Source: Chrysogorgia sp. JL179-B06
Taxonomy: Eukaryota; Cnidaria; Anthozoa; Scleralcyonacea; Chrysogorgiidae
Direction of reading: 5' to 3'
Assembly: GCA_035772405.1 (NCBI GenBank)
Contig: JAYKKM010000351.1
Span: 511,501 to 575,500, forward strand
Length of the DNA stretch: 64,000 nucleotides
The notes beneath the pieces were generated by a model. That model did not search any database and was not told the origin of the DNA. It saw nothing but the letters and a program-made list of their open reading frames with translations. This document shows positions 44,800-54,484 of the stretch, piece after piece; the first letter of the stretch is position 1, and each line of letters opens with the position of its first letter. A program made the position numbers and the translations under genes.

Positions 44800-45705
44800 T
44801 CTCTCGAGAATAAGGAGAAAGTGGTTTTTCAAGAATAAGGAAAAATTGTTTTTCAAGAATATGGAAAAAGTTGTTTTTTAAGAATAAGCAGAAAGTTGTT
44901 TTTCAAGAATAAGGAGAACTAAGTTGTTTTTCAAGAATAAGGAGAAAGTTGTTTTTCAAGAATAAGGAAAAATTGTTTTTCAAGAATATGGAAAAAGTTG
45001 TTTTTCAAAAATAAGCAGAAAGTTGTTTTTCAAGAATAAGGAAAAAGTTGTTTTTCAAGAATAAGGAGAAAGTTGTTTTTCAAGAATAAGGAGAAAGTTG
45101 TTTTTCAAGAATAAGGAGAAAGTTGTTTTTCAAGAATAAGGAGAAAGTTGTTTTTCAAGAATAAGGAGAAATTGTTTTTCAAGAATATGGAAAAAGTTGT
45201 TTTTCAAAAATAAGCAGAAAGTTGTTTTTCAAGAATAAGGAAAAAGTTGTTTTTCAAGAATAAGGAGAAAGTTGTTTTTCAAGAATAAGGAGAAAGTTGT
45301 TTTTCAAGAATAAGGAGAAAGTTGTTTTTCAAGAATAAGGAGAAAGTTGTTTTTCAAGAATAAGGAGAAAAGTTGTTTTTCAAGAATAAGGAGAAAGTTG
45401 TTTTTCAAGAAGGAGAAAGTTGTTTTTCAAGAATAAGGAGAAAAGTTGTTTTTCAAGAATAAGGAGAAAGTTGTTTTTCAAGAAGGAGAAAGTTGTTTTT
45501 CAAGAAGGGGAAAGTTGTTTTTCAAGAATAAGGAGAAAGTTGTTTTTCAAGAATAAGGAGAAAGTTGTTTTTCAAGAAGGAGAAAGTTGTTTTTCAAGAA
45601 GAAGGAGAAAGTTAATGTTTTTCAAGAATAAGGAAAGTTGTTTTTCAAGAAAAAGGAAAAATGTTTTTCAAGAATAAGGAGAAAGTTGTTTTTCAAGATT
45701 TCTTG
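44800..45705. repeat. 25-bp minisatellite
   Basis: About 36 tandem copies of AGTTGTTTTTCAAGAATAAG plus GAGAA, with variants (AATATGG, AATAAGC) that recur in the same order near 44845-45010 and 45170-45260. This indicates higher-order duplication. Its plus-strand frame reads a repeated Phe-Lys-Lys peptide that is not a gene. Confidence 0.95.
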
Positions 45706-46375
45706 TTGAAAATTGCTATAAAATTCGTATCTCCGCACGGTCTTGTAATATCCTCGGTATATCGGGATTTTCGATTTTCGATCCAATACACCGGGATTTT
45801 AGATATACATCAGAAATTTCTGTATATCAGTAAGACTGAAAAAACATACCGCAAAACCAACTGAACATAAGCTTAAAGTGCCTATCTCATGTTTTTTTTA
45901 CATATTTAGACACATCTTTTTATAATCTTTAGCACATTCGGATAAAACTTGCTTAATATATTATCATCAATATTAGAGTTCATCTGCATGCCTTTTACCT
46001 GCTAAAGTTGGTTTACTAGTCACATGAATTGACGCGCAAATATAACGCACAGTGATTCGACAGTGGAATACGAAGGGAGCTTGTTCTGAACTTTAAACAG
46101 ACCTGTTCAGACCCAATTAACAAACTATCTTCATATTTCATTGTTAAATCACTGCGTAATGTCTTTGCGTGTCCCTGGGTTGACGTCACTTTATGTGAAT
46201 AGTAAACCGACTTTAGCAAGACAAAAAGCGATGAAGATGAGACTTTAGCTGATAATAATATTAAGCATGTTATTAGAAAGTCCCAATGATTATAAATACA
46301 TGTATTAAATAATGGTGTCGCGTGAAAGCTGCGAATTTAATATGTATATGGCGAAATCAGACTGTTCTGACCGTG

Positions 46376-46448
46376 TCTCATTAGCTCAAAGGTTAGAGCG
46401 CCGAAACGTTGATTCGGAGACCAGGGTTCGATTCCCGGTTGGGGCAGT
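46376..46448 (+). other. tRNA-like sequence (pseudo-tRNA or SINE head)
   Basis: It folds as a cloverleaf: acceptor GTCTCAT with TTGGGGC (6 of 7 pairs counting GU), D arm GCTC/GAGC, anticodon arm CCGAA/TTCGG with loop ACGTTGA, T arm with GGTTCGATTCC, and a T run downstream. The anticodon would be GTT (Asn). Position 33 is C instead of the near-universal U, and one T-stem pair is broken. It also lies within a MITE, so a dead copy or SINE head is more likely than a working gene. Confidence 0.45.
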
Positions 46449-46516
46449 CACTTTTTCCATATAAGTATTTGATTATAAATATATAAAAGCCCAAACATAC
46501 GGTGGCCCATAACTGT

Positions 46517-46672
46517 CACGCCAAAAAACTTTAAGTCACGCCAAAAAACTTTAAGTCACGCCAAAAAACTTTAATCCACGCCAAAAAACTTTAATCCGCG
46601 CCAAAAAACTTTAATCCGCGCCAAAAAACTTTAATCCACGCCAAAAAACTTTAATCCACGCCAAAAATCTTT
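46517..46672. repeat. 20-bp tandem array, left arm
   Basis: Eight units of CGCCAAAAAACTTTAATCCA-type sequence, with first units ending AAGTCA. It is mirrored at 51127-51343. Confidence 0.9.
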
Positions 46673-47018
46673 AATTTAGAGTACACCAAGTAACACCAAT
46701 ATTAGGATACACCGCTGGACATACGGCTCATGGTTTTACTGTTGTATGGTTGTATATAGACGCTGTCTCATCCCTATGGCGCAGCAAGCTGGACAAATCG
46801 ATGTCGTGTGATGAGGACAGTATACCTTTGAAGTGATGATCAACCTTTGAACTGATGATCGACCTTTGAAGCGATAATAGGCCCGGGGCCATATAGTACC
46901 TACATTAGGTCCCTAATACCTTACTTATCCGTTTACACGATTGATTGGTCTCCCTTGTCATCCCTCGCTCCAGCCCACTTTAAGCCTCCCTTAGATCTAG
47001 CATCCCTTAGACACATTT

Positions 47019-47242
47019 CAGGGGTGCAACTAGGAATTTTCGAGAACAGGGGTCCATGATTGCTATTAGGGCAAAGTTACTTTAGCGTCCGCATTTTCGG
47101 CTTTTTTATAGGTTGAATGCTTTAAATTAATATAAAACATATTCGTAAAAATGAGGGCAAAGAGATTGACTTTAGCAAAAGGGCAGAGGTCGCGAAACCA
47201 CCCGAACCCCCACCCCCCCCCCCCCCTCTAGTTGCGCCCCTG
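47019..47242. mobile_element. hAT-like MITE in the left arm
   Basis: 224 bp with inverted ends CAGGGGTGCAACTAGG / CTAGTTGCGCCCCTG and a 5-bp duplication CATTT on both sides. The mirror copy is at 50492-50714, and an empty-site copy lies at 48405-48425. Confidence 0.8.
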
Positions 47243-47249
47243 CATTTAA

Positions 47250-48290
47250 CCCACCTTACACCCACTTAGACTTCTTTAGACCCTTGTAGCCTCTATTGGA
47301 CCCTCTTAGCCTCCCTTTGACACTCTTAGACCCACTTAGCACCATTACACCCACTAATTAGCATCCCTTACACTCACTTAGCCTCCCTTAGACCTACTTA
47401 GCCTCCCTTAGACATATTTAGCCTCCCTTAGACTTACACCCACTTAGACTCCTTTAGACCCTCGTAGCCTCCATTGGCCCTCTTACACCCACTCGTAGCC
47501 TCTCTTACACCCACTTAGCCTTCCTTAGACCAACGTAGGCTCCCTTACACCCATTTAGCATCCCTTACACCCACTTAGCATGCCTTACACCCACTTAGCC
47601 TCCCTTAGACCCACTTAGCATCCCTTACACCCACTTAGCATCCCTTACACCCACTTAGCATCCCTTACACCTACTTAGCCTCCCTTAGACCCACTTAGCA
47701 TCCCTTACACCCACTTAGCATCCCTTACACCTACTTAGCCTCCCTTAGACACTCTTAGACCCACTTCACCCACTCACCCACTCACCCACTTAGCCTACCA
47801 TAGACCCACTTAGTATCCCTTACACCCACTTAGCATCCATTACACCCACTTAGGATCCCTTACACCCACCATCCCCTACGCCCACTTAGCCTACCATAGA
47901 CCCACTTAGCATCCCTTACACCCATTAGCATCCCTTACACCCACTTAGCATCCCTTACACCTACTTAGCCTCCCTTAGACCCACTTAGCATATCTTACAC
48001 CCACTTAGCATCCCTTACACCTACTTAGCCTCCCTTAGACCCACTTAGCATCCCTTACACCCACTTAGCATCCCTTACACCCACTTCGCATCCCTTACAC
48101 CTACTTAGCCTCCCTTAGACACTCTTAGACCCACTTCACCCACTTAGCCTACCATAGACCCACTTAGTATCCCTTACACCCACCATCCCCTACGCCCACT
48201 TAGCCTACCATAGACCCACTTAGCCTCCCTTACACCCACTTAGCATCCCTTAGACCCACTTAGCCCCCCTTGGATCCTTTTAAGAGTATC
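47250..48290. repeat. tandem array of about 20-bp units, left arm
   Basis: About 45 imperfect units alternating CTTAGCATCCCTTACACCCA and CTTAGCCTCCCTTAGACCCA. Longer blocks repeat as groups (compare 47625-47760 with 48030-48130), showing higher-order amplification. Confidence 0.9.
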
Positions 48291-48712
48291 CAATGGAGGC
48301 TACAAGGGTCTAAGGGAGTCTAAGTGGGTGTAAAGTAGGTTAAATGGGTTCTAAGGGAGGCTAAATGTAAGAGTGGGTCTAAGGGAGTCTAAGTGGGTGT
48401 AAGGTGGGTTAAATGTGTCTAAGGGAGGCTAAGTGGATGTAAGGGATGCTAGATCTAAGGGAGGCTTAAAGTGGGCTGGAGCGAGGGATGCCAAGGGAGA
48501 CTAATGGATCGTGTAAACGGATAAGTAAGGTAAGGGACCTAATGTAGGTGGATTGATTATATAGTGCCGGTGTAAGGGATGCTAAGTGGGTCTATGGTAG
48601 GCTAAGTGGGCGTAGGGGATGGTGGGTGTAATGGATGCTAAGTGGGTGTAAGGGATACTAAGTGGGTCTATGGTAGGCTAAGTGGGTGTAAGGGATGCTA
48701 AGTGGGTCTATG
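48291..48712. repeat. centre and proximal right arm of the foldback element
   Basis: Near 48275-48300 the array switches to its complement (GGCTACAAGGGTCTAAGGGA), marking the palindrome centre. 48405-48562 is an uninterrupted copy of the unique arm segment, found again at about 50480-50853 with the MITE inserted. More inverted array units follow. Confidence 0.8.
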
Positions 48713-48873
48713 CAGTGGCGTAGCTAGGATTTTTTGGTGGGGGGGGCAGGCATCCAAATTTTCCGAAAATATGGGCGTGGTCAAAATGGGCGTGGTCAAA
48801 AATGGGCGTGGTTATATTGATATTATCAATTAAAGGCGTTGCCATAAACATGTTTCATTCATTCATTCGTTAA

Positions 48874-49206
48874 AGTGCCTATATCACTTGTGGGATCTTT
48901 ACATATTTATAGTAATTGGAACATTCTAAGAAGATTTGTAATATATCTTCTCAGGCGAAAATTTCATCTTCATGGACTTTTTTGCAGTTAAAGTTACCGG
49001 ATATGACATCAAAGGAGGAATTTTTGAAGCAAGAAACAAAAGAAAACTGATTTGCAATTCCTCCTTTGATGTCATATCCGGTAACTTTAACTGCAAAAAA
49101 GTCCATGAAGATGAAATTTTCGCTTGAGAAGATATATAGTACAAATCTTCTTAGAATGTTCCAATTACTATAAATATGTAAAGATCCCACAAGTGATATA
49201 GGCACT
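48874..49206. mobile_element. TTAA MITE, family C copy inside the hAT
   Basis: 333-bp nearly perfect palindrome, AGTGCCTATATCACTTGTGG to its complement, with TTAA on both sides. It is the innermost layer of the nest. Confidence 0.85.
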
Positions 49207-49275
49207 TTAAGAAATTAGTCGTATTTTTCTACATATTAGTAGTAAATTACCTATATACTGAATTAGCAAACGTAT

Positions 49276-49542
49276 TTACAAATTTTCTGTTTTAAATTTT
49301 ATAATCATGTAGAATTGTACCACTGTAGTACATTTATGACTGTGTGGCACTAATAGTCTTCTGGTTTTCGAATTTAAAAATGGTTGTTGAAGTTCTCTAC
49401 CAGAAATTGATGAAACGATTTCGCGATTTATTGAGATGCATGCAAGGTTTGAGAGTCGCTTTTCGGTCATCGTGCTTCTCAAGTACGTCTTAACACGTTT
49501 CAAGCAGCTGAATGCTCTTTCATCGTGTGCTGATGAAACAGG
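49276..49542 (-). pseudogene. hAT transposase C-terminal (hATC) fragment
   Basis: The minus strand reads SSAHDERAFSCLKRVKTYLR, then STMTEKRLSNLACISINREI. The ERAFSCLKRVKTYLRSTM...RLSNLA block is the hAT dimerisation domain (hATC) found at the C-terminus of hAT and ZMYM/TTF-type transposases. The remainder of the transposase, including the catalytic core, is absent from this element. Confidence 0.85.
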
Positions 49543-49943
49543 TAAGGTGAGGTAAACAGGTAAATGTTTCGTCAGGAGTTTTGTGAGTCACAGAGCTGAC
49601 AGATATCTGATATCAGATATGCAACGACACTAACCCTTGTTGTTGAGCGGAAACTGTTTTTTTCGCACCTCGGCACCTGTATAACAAGTCGGACAAGATC
49701 CGACACTTTAATGCTATCTAATATGTGTTATAATGCTCTCACATATCATCATGACAAAATTATTACGTAATATTTATATTAAAACAGGTTAACGTCTGTC
49801 TATCTTGTTACAATCAACAACTTTCCCAAGTCCCAACCACCCAAATTTTCCGACAGACGACAAGAATTTTCCGACAAACGTCCCGCGAAGTCGTTTGGGG
49901 GGGGGGCGAGCTGCCCCCCTCTAGCTACGCCACTGGGTCTATG

Positions 49944-50486
49944 GTAGGCTAAGTGGGTGAAGTGGGTCTAAGTGGGTGTAAGGGATGCTAAGTGGGTGTA
50001 AGGGAGGCTAAGTGGGTCTAAGGGATCTAAGTGGGTGTAAGGGATGCTAAGTGGGCCTAAGGGAGGCTAAGTGGGTGTAAGGGATGCTAAGTAGGTCTAA
50101 GGGATGCTAAGTGGGCGTAAGAGAGGCTAAGAGGGTCCAATGGAGGCTACGAGGGTCTAAGGGATGCTAAGTAGGTCTAAGGGAGGCTAAGTGGGTGTAA
50201 GGGAGCCTACGTTGGTCTAAGGGATGCTAAATGGGCGTAAGAGAGGCTAAGAGGGTCCAATGGAGGCTACGAGGGTCTAAGGGAGTCTAAGTGGGTGTAA
50301 GTCTAAGGGAGGCTAAATAAGTCTAAGGGAGGCTAAATAGGTCTAAGGGAGGCTAAGTGAGTGTAAGGGATGCTAATTAGTGGGTGTAATGGTGCTAAGT
50401 GGGTCTAAGAGTGTCTAAGGGAGGCTAAGAGGGTCCAATAGAGGCTACAAGGGTCTAAGGGAGTTTACGTGGGTGTAAGGTGGGTT
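49944..50486. repeat. tandem array, right arm
   Basis: Inverted counterpart of the left array (GGGTGTAAGGGATGCTAAGT units), about 25 copies with its own rearrangements. It is roughly half as long as the left array. Confidence 0.9.
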
Positions 50487-50491
50487 AAATG

Positions 50492-50714
50492 CAGGGGCGC
50501 AACTAGGGGGGGGGGGGGGGGGGTGGGGGGGGGGTGGTCGCGACCCCTGCTCTTTTCCTAAAGACAATCTCTTTGCCCTCATTTTTACGAATATGTTTTA
50601 TATTAATTTAAAGCATTCAACCTATAAAAAAGCCGAAAATGCGGACGCTAAAGTAACTTTGCCCTAATAGCAATCATGGACCCCTGTTCTCGAAAATTCC
50701 TAGTTGCACCCCTG
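50492..50714. mobile_element. hAT-like MITE in the right arm
   Basis: Mirror of 47019-47242, 223 bp, with duplication AAATG on both sides (50487-50491 and 50715-50719). It contains a long G run near 50506-50535. Confidence 0.8.
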
Positions 50715-51126
50715 AAATGTGTCTAAGGGATGCTAGATCTAAGGGAGGCCTAAAGTTGGCTGGAGCAAGGGATGACAAGGGAGACCAATGGATCGTGTAA
50801 ACGGATAAGTAAGGTAAGGGACCTAATGTAGGTGGATTGATTATATAGTGCCGGATCCACTATATGACGGTACTAAACCACTATATGGCCCTAACATGAT
50901 GTACCCAGGCCTATTATCACTTCAAAGGTCGATCATCAGTTCAAAGGTTGATCATCACTTCAAAGGTATACTGTCCTCATCAAGTAGACACAACATCGAT
51001 TTGTCCAGCTTGCTGCGCCATAGGGATGAGACAGCGTCTATATACAACAGTAAAACGTTTCACGGTTGAGCCGTATGTCCAGCGGTGTATCCTAATATTG
51101 GTGTTACTTGGTGTACTCTAAATTAA

Positions 51127-51343
51127 AGATTTTTGGCGTGACTTAAAGATTTTTGGCGTGGATTAAAGTTTTTTGGCGTGGATTAAAGTTTTTTGGCGCG
51201 GATTAAAGTTTTTTGGCGCGGATTAAAGTTTTTTGGCGCGGATTAAAGTTTTTTGGCGTGGATTAAAGTTTTTTGGCGTGACTTAAAGTTTTTTGGCGTG
51301 GATTAAAGTTTTTTGGCGTGACTTAAAGTTTTTGGCGTGACAG
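51127..51343. repeat. 20-bp tandem array, right arm
   Basis: About eleven units of GATTAAAGTTTTTTGGCGTG-type sequence, three more than the left arm. Confidence 0.9.
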
Positions 51344-51451
51344 TTATGGGCCACCGTACAAACACGAGATAGGCACTTTAATGAGCAAAACATTCCATCA
51401 GAATTATTGGTATGCCATAATTTCACCATAAACATGATGCATTCAACTTAC

Positions 51452-51759
51452 CCAAGTACATGATTTCTGTCTGATTTTTCCATCACGCTGAGTATCAGCT
51501 TATTAACGCACCGGATGACTTGAGGACCTTCGTATAGCTTAATCAAGTTCTCGTCCCATAAAGTACTGATCAACACATGGATAATGTCCTTTAAAAGCTC
51601 TCGCGACACCGCCCTGGCCAAAGTGGTTTCCGCGAACAACGCAAGAAGATTGTCGAGGAGACATTTGTATAAGTTGACAATGTCCTCTTCTTCACAGTCG
51701 TCAGAAAGTAAGTGCGTTGATAAGGTCATTCTTAGTTGAAGAACCGAAGCTATCATGAA
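51452..51759 (-). CDS. CKAP5: CKAP5 exon, C-terminal helical domain
   Basis: A 308-bp exon, acceptor TTTGTAG, donor GTAAGT. It encodes FMIASVLQLRMTLSTHLLSD, then LYKCLLDNLLALFAETTLAR and VIRCVNKLILSVMEKSDRNH. It matches vertebrate FLIATFMQLRLIYNTHM, LYSCIIGNMISLFQ and [20 protein letters not shown]. It starts in phase 0 and leaves two bases for the next exon. The giant foldback element begins only 75-95 bp past the donor. Confidence 0.93.
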
Positions 51760-52130
51760 CTACAAATAAAAAAAGTATTACTAAAGACTTATCTTCACAC
51801 TACAATATTTTTCACAGTTTCAAAGATTGGCCGTTTCGTAAACGCTCGTTGCCATCATTTACGTTTGTTGTCATCAATTCCATTGAAGCACGTGCGACCG
51901 AATTACTGTCGAAAGTCTATTTCATTAACACCCGTAATGATTCGTATAAACGCTCTCCTCCCAATAAACGCCCATCTCGAATAAGAGATTCCCCTCCACT
52001 GCGTTTTTTTGAAATAAGCGCCCCCGCTTTAGACAGTTCAACGAAGTGGTGGCGTTAACGTCAGTGTTAAATTCCTCGAAGAGTAGTAAACAATTATAGT
52101 ACTATACATAGGCAGTGTTTTGTATATATA

Positions 52131-52245
52131 GCAAAGCGAAAAGGTGCAGTAAACTGCCCAGATTTTTAGGAACGAAATACGGACGTTTTGAGAAGAGCCC
52201 TTCATTAGAGTAAGACCTACTCTCTGATGAAGGGCTCGGCTCATT
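52131..52245. mobile_element. PLE terminal repeat fragment
   Basis: It opens GCAAAGCGAAAAGGTGCAGT and contains GACGTTTTGAGAAGAGCCCT and, inverted, CTGATGAAGGGCTCGGCTC. It is a decayed relative of 32588-32753. Confidence 0.5.
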
Positions 52246-52458
52246 AAGCAACCCAAATGTTAACCATTTGCAAGCGACGAGCAGTGGATCTACGAGCGAA
52301 ATGAAAACTCGCCCGCGCCTCTCTCTTTACCAGTTTGGGTTTATTTTTGACAAAAACAACCAGAGTTTGAAGAATTTAAATTACCACAAATAGCAAGCCA
52401 CAATGTAGAATAACGTTTTTTCCTGTAATCACGGAGATTTGTTTTGTTCATTTAAGGT

Positions 52459-52823
52459 GGCTCGATAGTCTAAATCATGAAAAATTGCATTTTTCCGTAT
52501 AAAAATGTTTGTAATGCAGATCTGCGCTTCATCGTGGTTCATTGCATAGCTCAGTGGTGGTCTTGTTTACTAAAAGGTTTTATACCATCAACATTTAGCT
52601 AGTAAGTGGAGAAATGGTGTTTCCAATAAATCCAGAAAACTAATTAGCATAAAATCTGCCGCTTATCATAAACACAATTTCTCTAGATATACAAATGCTA
52701 CAAGTATGAAACATTTCAATAATCATGACCACCGCTAGCGTGAACCAAAATAAAGCTCAGATCTGCATTACAAAACTTTTTATAGGGAAAAATGCAATTT
52801 CTCATGATTTAGACTATCGAGCC
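52459..52823. mobile_element. foldback MITE
   Basis: A 365-bp hairpin with ends GGCTCGATAGTCTAAATCAT and its complement. Further paired blocks include TGCAGATCTGCGCTT against GCTCAGATCTGCATT. It is non-coding. Confidence 0.7.
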
Positions 52824-52893
52824 AACCCCGTTGCTAGGCAGGAAATGAGCTGACGAATCAGGTGCGACAGTGGTTAATAGCCATAAAGAGCTA

Positions 52894-53151
52894 CAATCCT
52901 GGCCAAAAGTCTTGGGACGTGACACTACGATATCTTTATACAAATTTTGTTGATTTTATCTCTCGGACCCCCCTCCCCCGTTCAATGTTGAAATTTTCCA
53001 AATTTTTACTCATCTATGTTTCTACATGCAACATTGATCGGGGGGAGGGAATTCCAATTTGTAATTTAACCTTTTTGTCCGCGTGAGAAGTAGGGCGTGT
53101 CCCTAATCCCAAAAATTGTAGAGGTGGCCCAAGTACGTTTGGCCAGGATTG
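52894..53151. mobile_element. Tc1/mariner-type MITE
   Basis: The inverted ends CAATCCTGGCCAAAAGTCTT / GTACGTTTGGCCAGGATTG are flanked by TA on both sides (52892-52893 and 53152-53153). TGGCCAAAA near the tip and the TA target fit Tc1/mariner. 258 bp, no transposase. Confidence 0.75.
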
Positions 53152-53244
53152 TAGTTCTATTTTGGTACTCCTGCAATCATAGCATGGGAAACGGCTGTAT
53201 ATCTAGATAATATGATTGCTATGACCTTGATTGATACGACCTAC

Positions 53245-53425
53245 CTGATTTAAATGTTCCAACCAAACAGCCGAGCCTTTGTTCTTGAAATGATCTTCGA
53301 GTTCTTTCAAAGCGGTGATTGCTACTTTAATATCACTGCTAGCGATCTGTGCGAAGCAGTAATCAATAGCAGCGGAGGAAGTGTTGGGTGAAAAGACCTT
53401 CCGAGAAAGGTTGTTAAACGATGAA
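53245..53425 (-). CDS. CKAP5: CKAP5 exon, start of C-terminal domain
   Basis: A 181-bp exon, acceptor TTTTAG, donor GTAGGT. It encodes SSFNNLSRKVFSPNTSSAAI, then DYCFAQIASSDIKVAI and KNKGSAVWLEHLNQ. FAQIASSDIKVAIxALKELE matches vertebrate ISQVASGDINTSIQALAQID. It joins 55224 (AG plus T) and 51759 (phase 0) without a break. Confidence 0.92.
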
Positions 53426-53759
53426 CTAAAAAAAAATACAACAATAATAAGTGGTAGTAATGCTATTATTTCGTGGTCATTTTGAACATGTGTGTTCTGA
53501 TTGGCTAAAGCCGTTTCTATTAACTGTGTAGAAACACGGAAATTTCCCCGCCATTTTTGAATTCAATGAAAGGTTGCTAAAACGTTTTTTAAAGAGTGAG
53601 TGTCAACCGTCGTGCCTTGCGCGTTTGTGTTTATCTTTCCGTACGATAACGAAGTGTTTCAAAACACTTGACGTGGTAAATACTCCGGAAATTCGCCGAG
53701 TCTTCTCAGAAAACGCTATATGAGCAGTAGTCAAAATGTGGTTTAACAAGTGCATTATG

Positions 53760-53850
53760 AATTTCCGGGGGGTTAGGGTTAGAAAACCCATTAGGCGGGG
53801 GGTTAGGGTTAGAAAACCCATTAGGCGGGGGGATAGGGTTAGGATCTTTG
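53760..53850. repeat. 36-bp tandem repeat with telomere-like motif
   Basis: About 2.5 copies of a unit containing GGGGGGTTAGGGTTAGAAAA, then CCCATTAGGC. The GGGTTAG part resembles the metazoan telomere repeat, but the array is short and internal. Confidence 0.75.
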
Positions 53851-53981
53851 TTGTGTTGGGTTCTAGCATTAAATTAACAAGTCGCTCTTAATTTGATCAT
53901 TATCATCATTTTAACAGGAATGGTTGATTGGTCATTATAGTCATTATAAGAGTGAGGACATGCTGAAGATTCGATAACTTA

Positions 53982-54009
53982 GTGTATGATGACGTACGTC
54001 ATCATACAC
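53982..54009. repeat. 28-bp perfect palindrome
   Basis: Perfect dyad symmetry about 53995/53996, with core ATGACGTACGTCAT. It touches the end of the next foldback repeat and may be fused element tips. Confidence 0.85.
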
Positions 54010-54316
54010 AAAAAGGTGAAAATTCAAAGTTCACTTTTACCAAATATCACCCATATCGTTAGAAAGTTCGCAGGAAACTATATGGTTGTACGATTTTTAT
54101 GGTTGTACGACAGGTTGTACGATTTTCCAAGCTCGTTTTGAGAAACAGAAGGCCATTAAAAAAAAGCATTTTGTAGCATTTTCTACATTTTTGAGCGTTA
54201 ATAACTCAAAATAGGCTTACAAAATCGTCCTACCCGCTACCATATAGTTTTTTTGCGAACTTTCTAATGATATGGGTGATATTTGCTAAAAGTGAACTTT
54301 GAATTTTCACTTTTTT
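54010..54316. mobile_element. foldback repeat
   Basis: GGTGAAAATTCAAAGTTCAC and TATCACCCATATCGTTAGAA are repeated in reverse complement near 54245-54316. It is non-coding. Confidence 0.7.
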
Positions 54317-54484
54317 ATAAGATAGTACTTTAATAGGAAGAAATCTGCGTTGTCTCTATATCAGAATATCATCAGCACTAGTAACTCTATCTACTTGCCA
54401 AATTTCATGCTTGTATCACAAAACGCACAATTGAGGCAAAATTTCGGGCTTAACCGCCGGGCTAACAGAAACTAGAAAAGAAGC

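Larger units (their letters stand above)
48713..49935 (-). mobile_element. hAT transposon, internally deleted
   Basis: The terminal inverted repeats CAGTGGCGTAGCTAG / CTAGCTACGCCACTG lie inside an exact 8-bp duplication GGTCTATG (48705-48712 and 49936-49943), the hallmark of hAT transposition. It retains a transposase C-terminal fragment on minus and contains a complete TTAA MITE (48874-49206). It is inserted in array units of the right arm only. Confidence 0.9.
46498..51358. mobile_element. giant foldback element with tandem arrays in its inverted arms
   Basis: The terminal inverted repeats are TACGGTGGCCCATAACTGTC and its complement. A 6-bp duplication CAAACA flanks both ends (46492-46497 and 51359-51364). 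Each arm contains, from outside in, an array of 20-bp units (ACGCCAAAAAACTTTAATCC), about 350 bp of unique sequence, a small CAGGGG-ended MITE, and a long array of roughly 20-bp units (TTAGCATCCCTTACACCCAC). The right arm has an extra copy of the unique segment (48405-48562) and a hAT insertion. No transposase of its own was seen. The organisation recalls the foldback (FB) class known from Drosophila. Confidence 0.85.
45877..51377. mobile_element. TTAA MITE (family C) split by the giant foldback element
   Basis: The left end AGTGCCTATCTCATG (beside TTAA at 45873-45876) and the right end CACGAGATAGGCACT (before TTAA at 51378-51381) are the two termini of one family C copy. Its body runs to 46497 and resumes at 51359. 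The 4.86-kb element is inserted between them. A tRNA-like segment lies inside the left part. Confidence 0.75.

Noticed and set aside
45420..45864. Long Phe-Lys-rich plus-strand frames
   Set aside because: They come from the 25-bp minisatellite, whose unit happens to lack stops in one frame.
47250..50486. Telomeric or centromeric satellite
   Set aside because: The arrays are mirrored inside bounded inverted repeats with a flanking duplication, so they belong to a transposon.
53760..53850. Interstitial telomere
   Set aside because: Only two or three GGGTTAG motifs occur, each embedded in a longer 36-bp unit.
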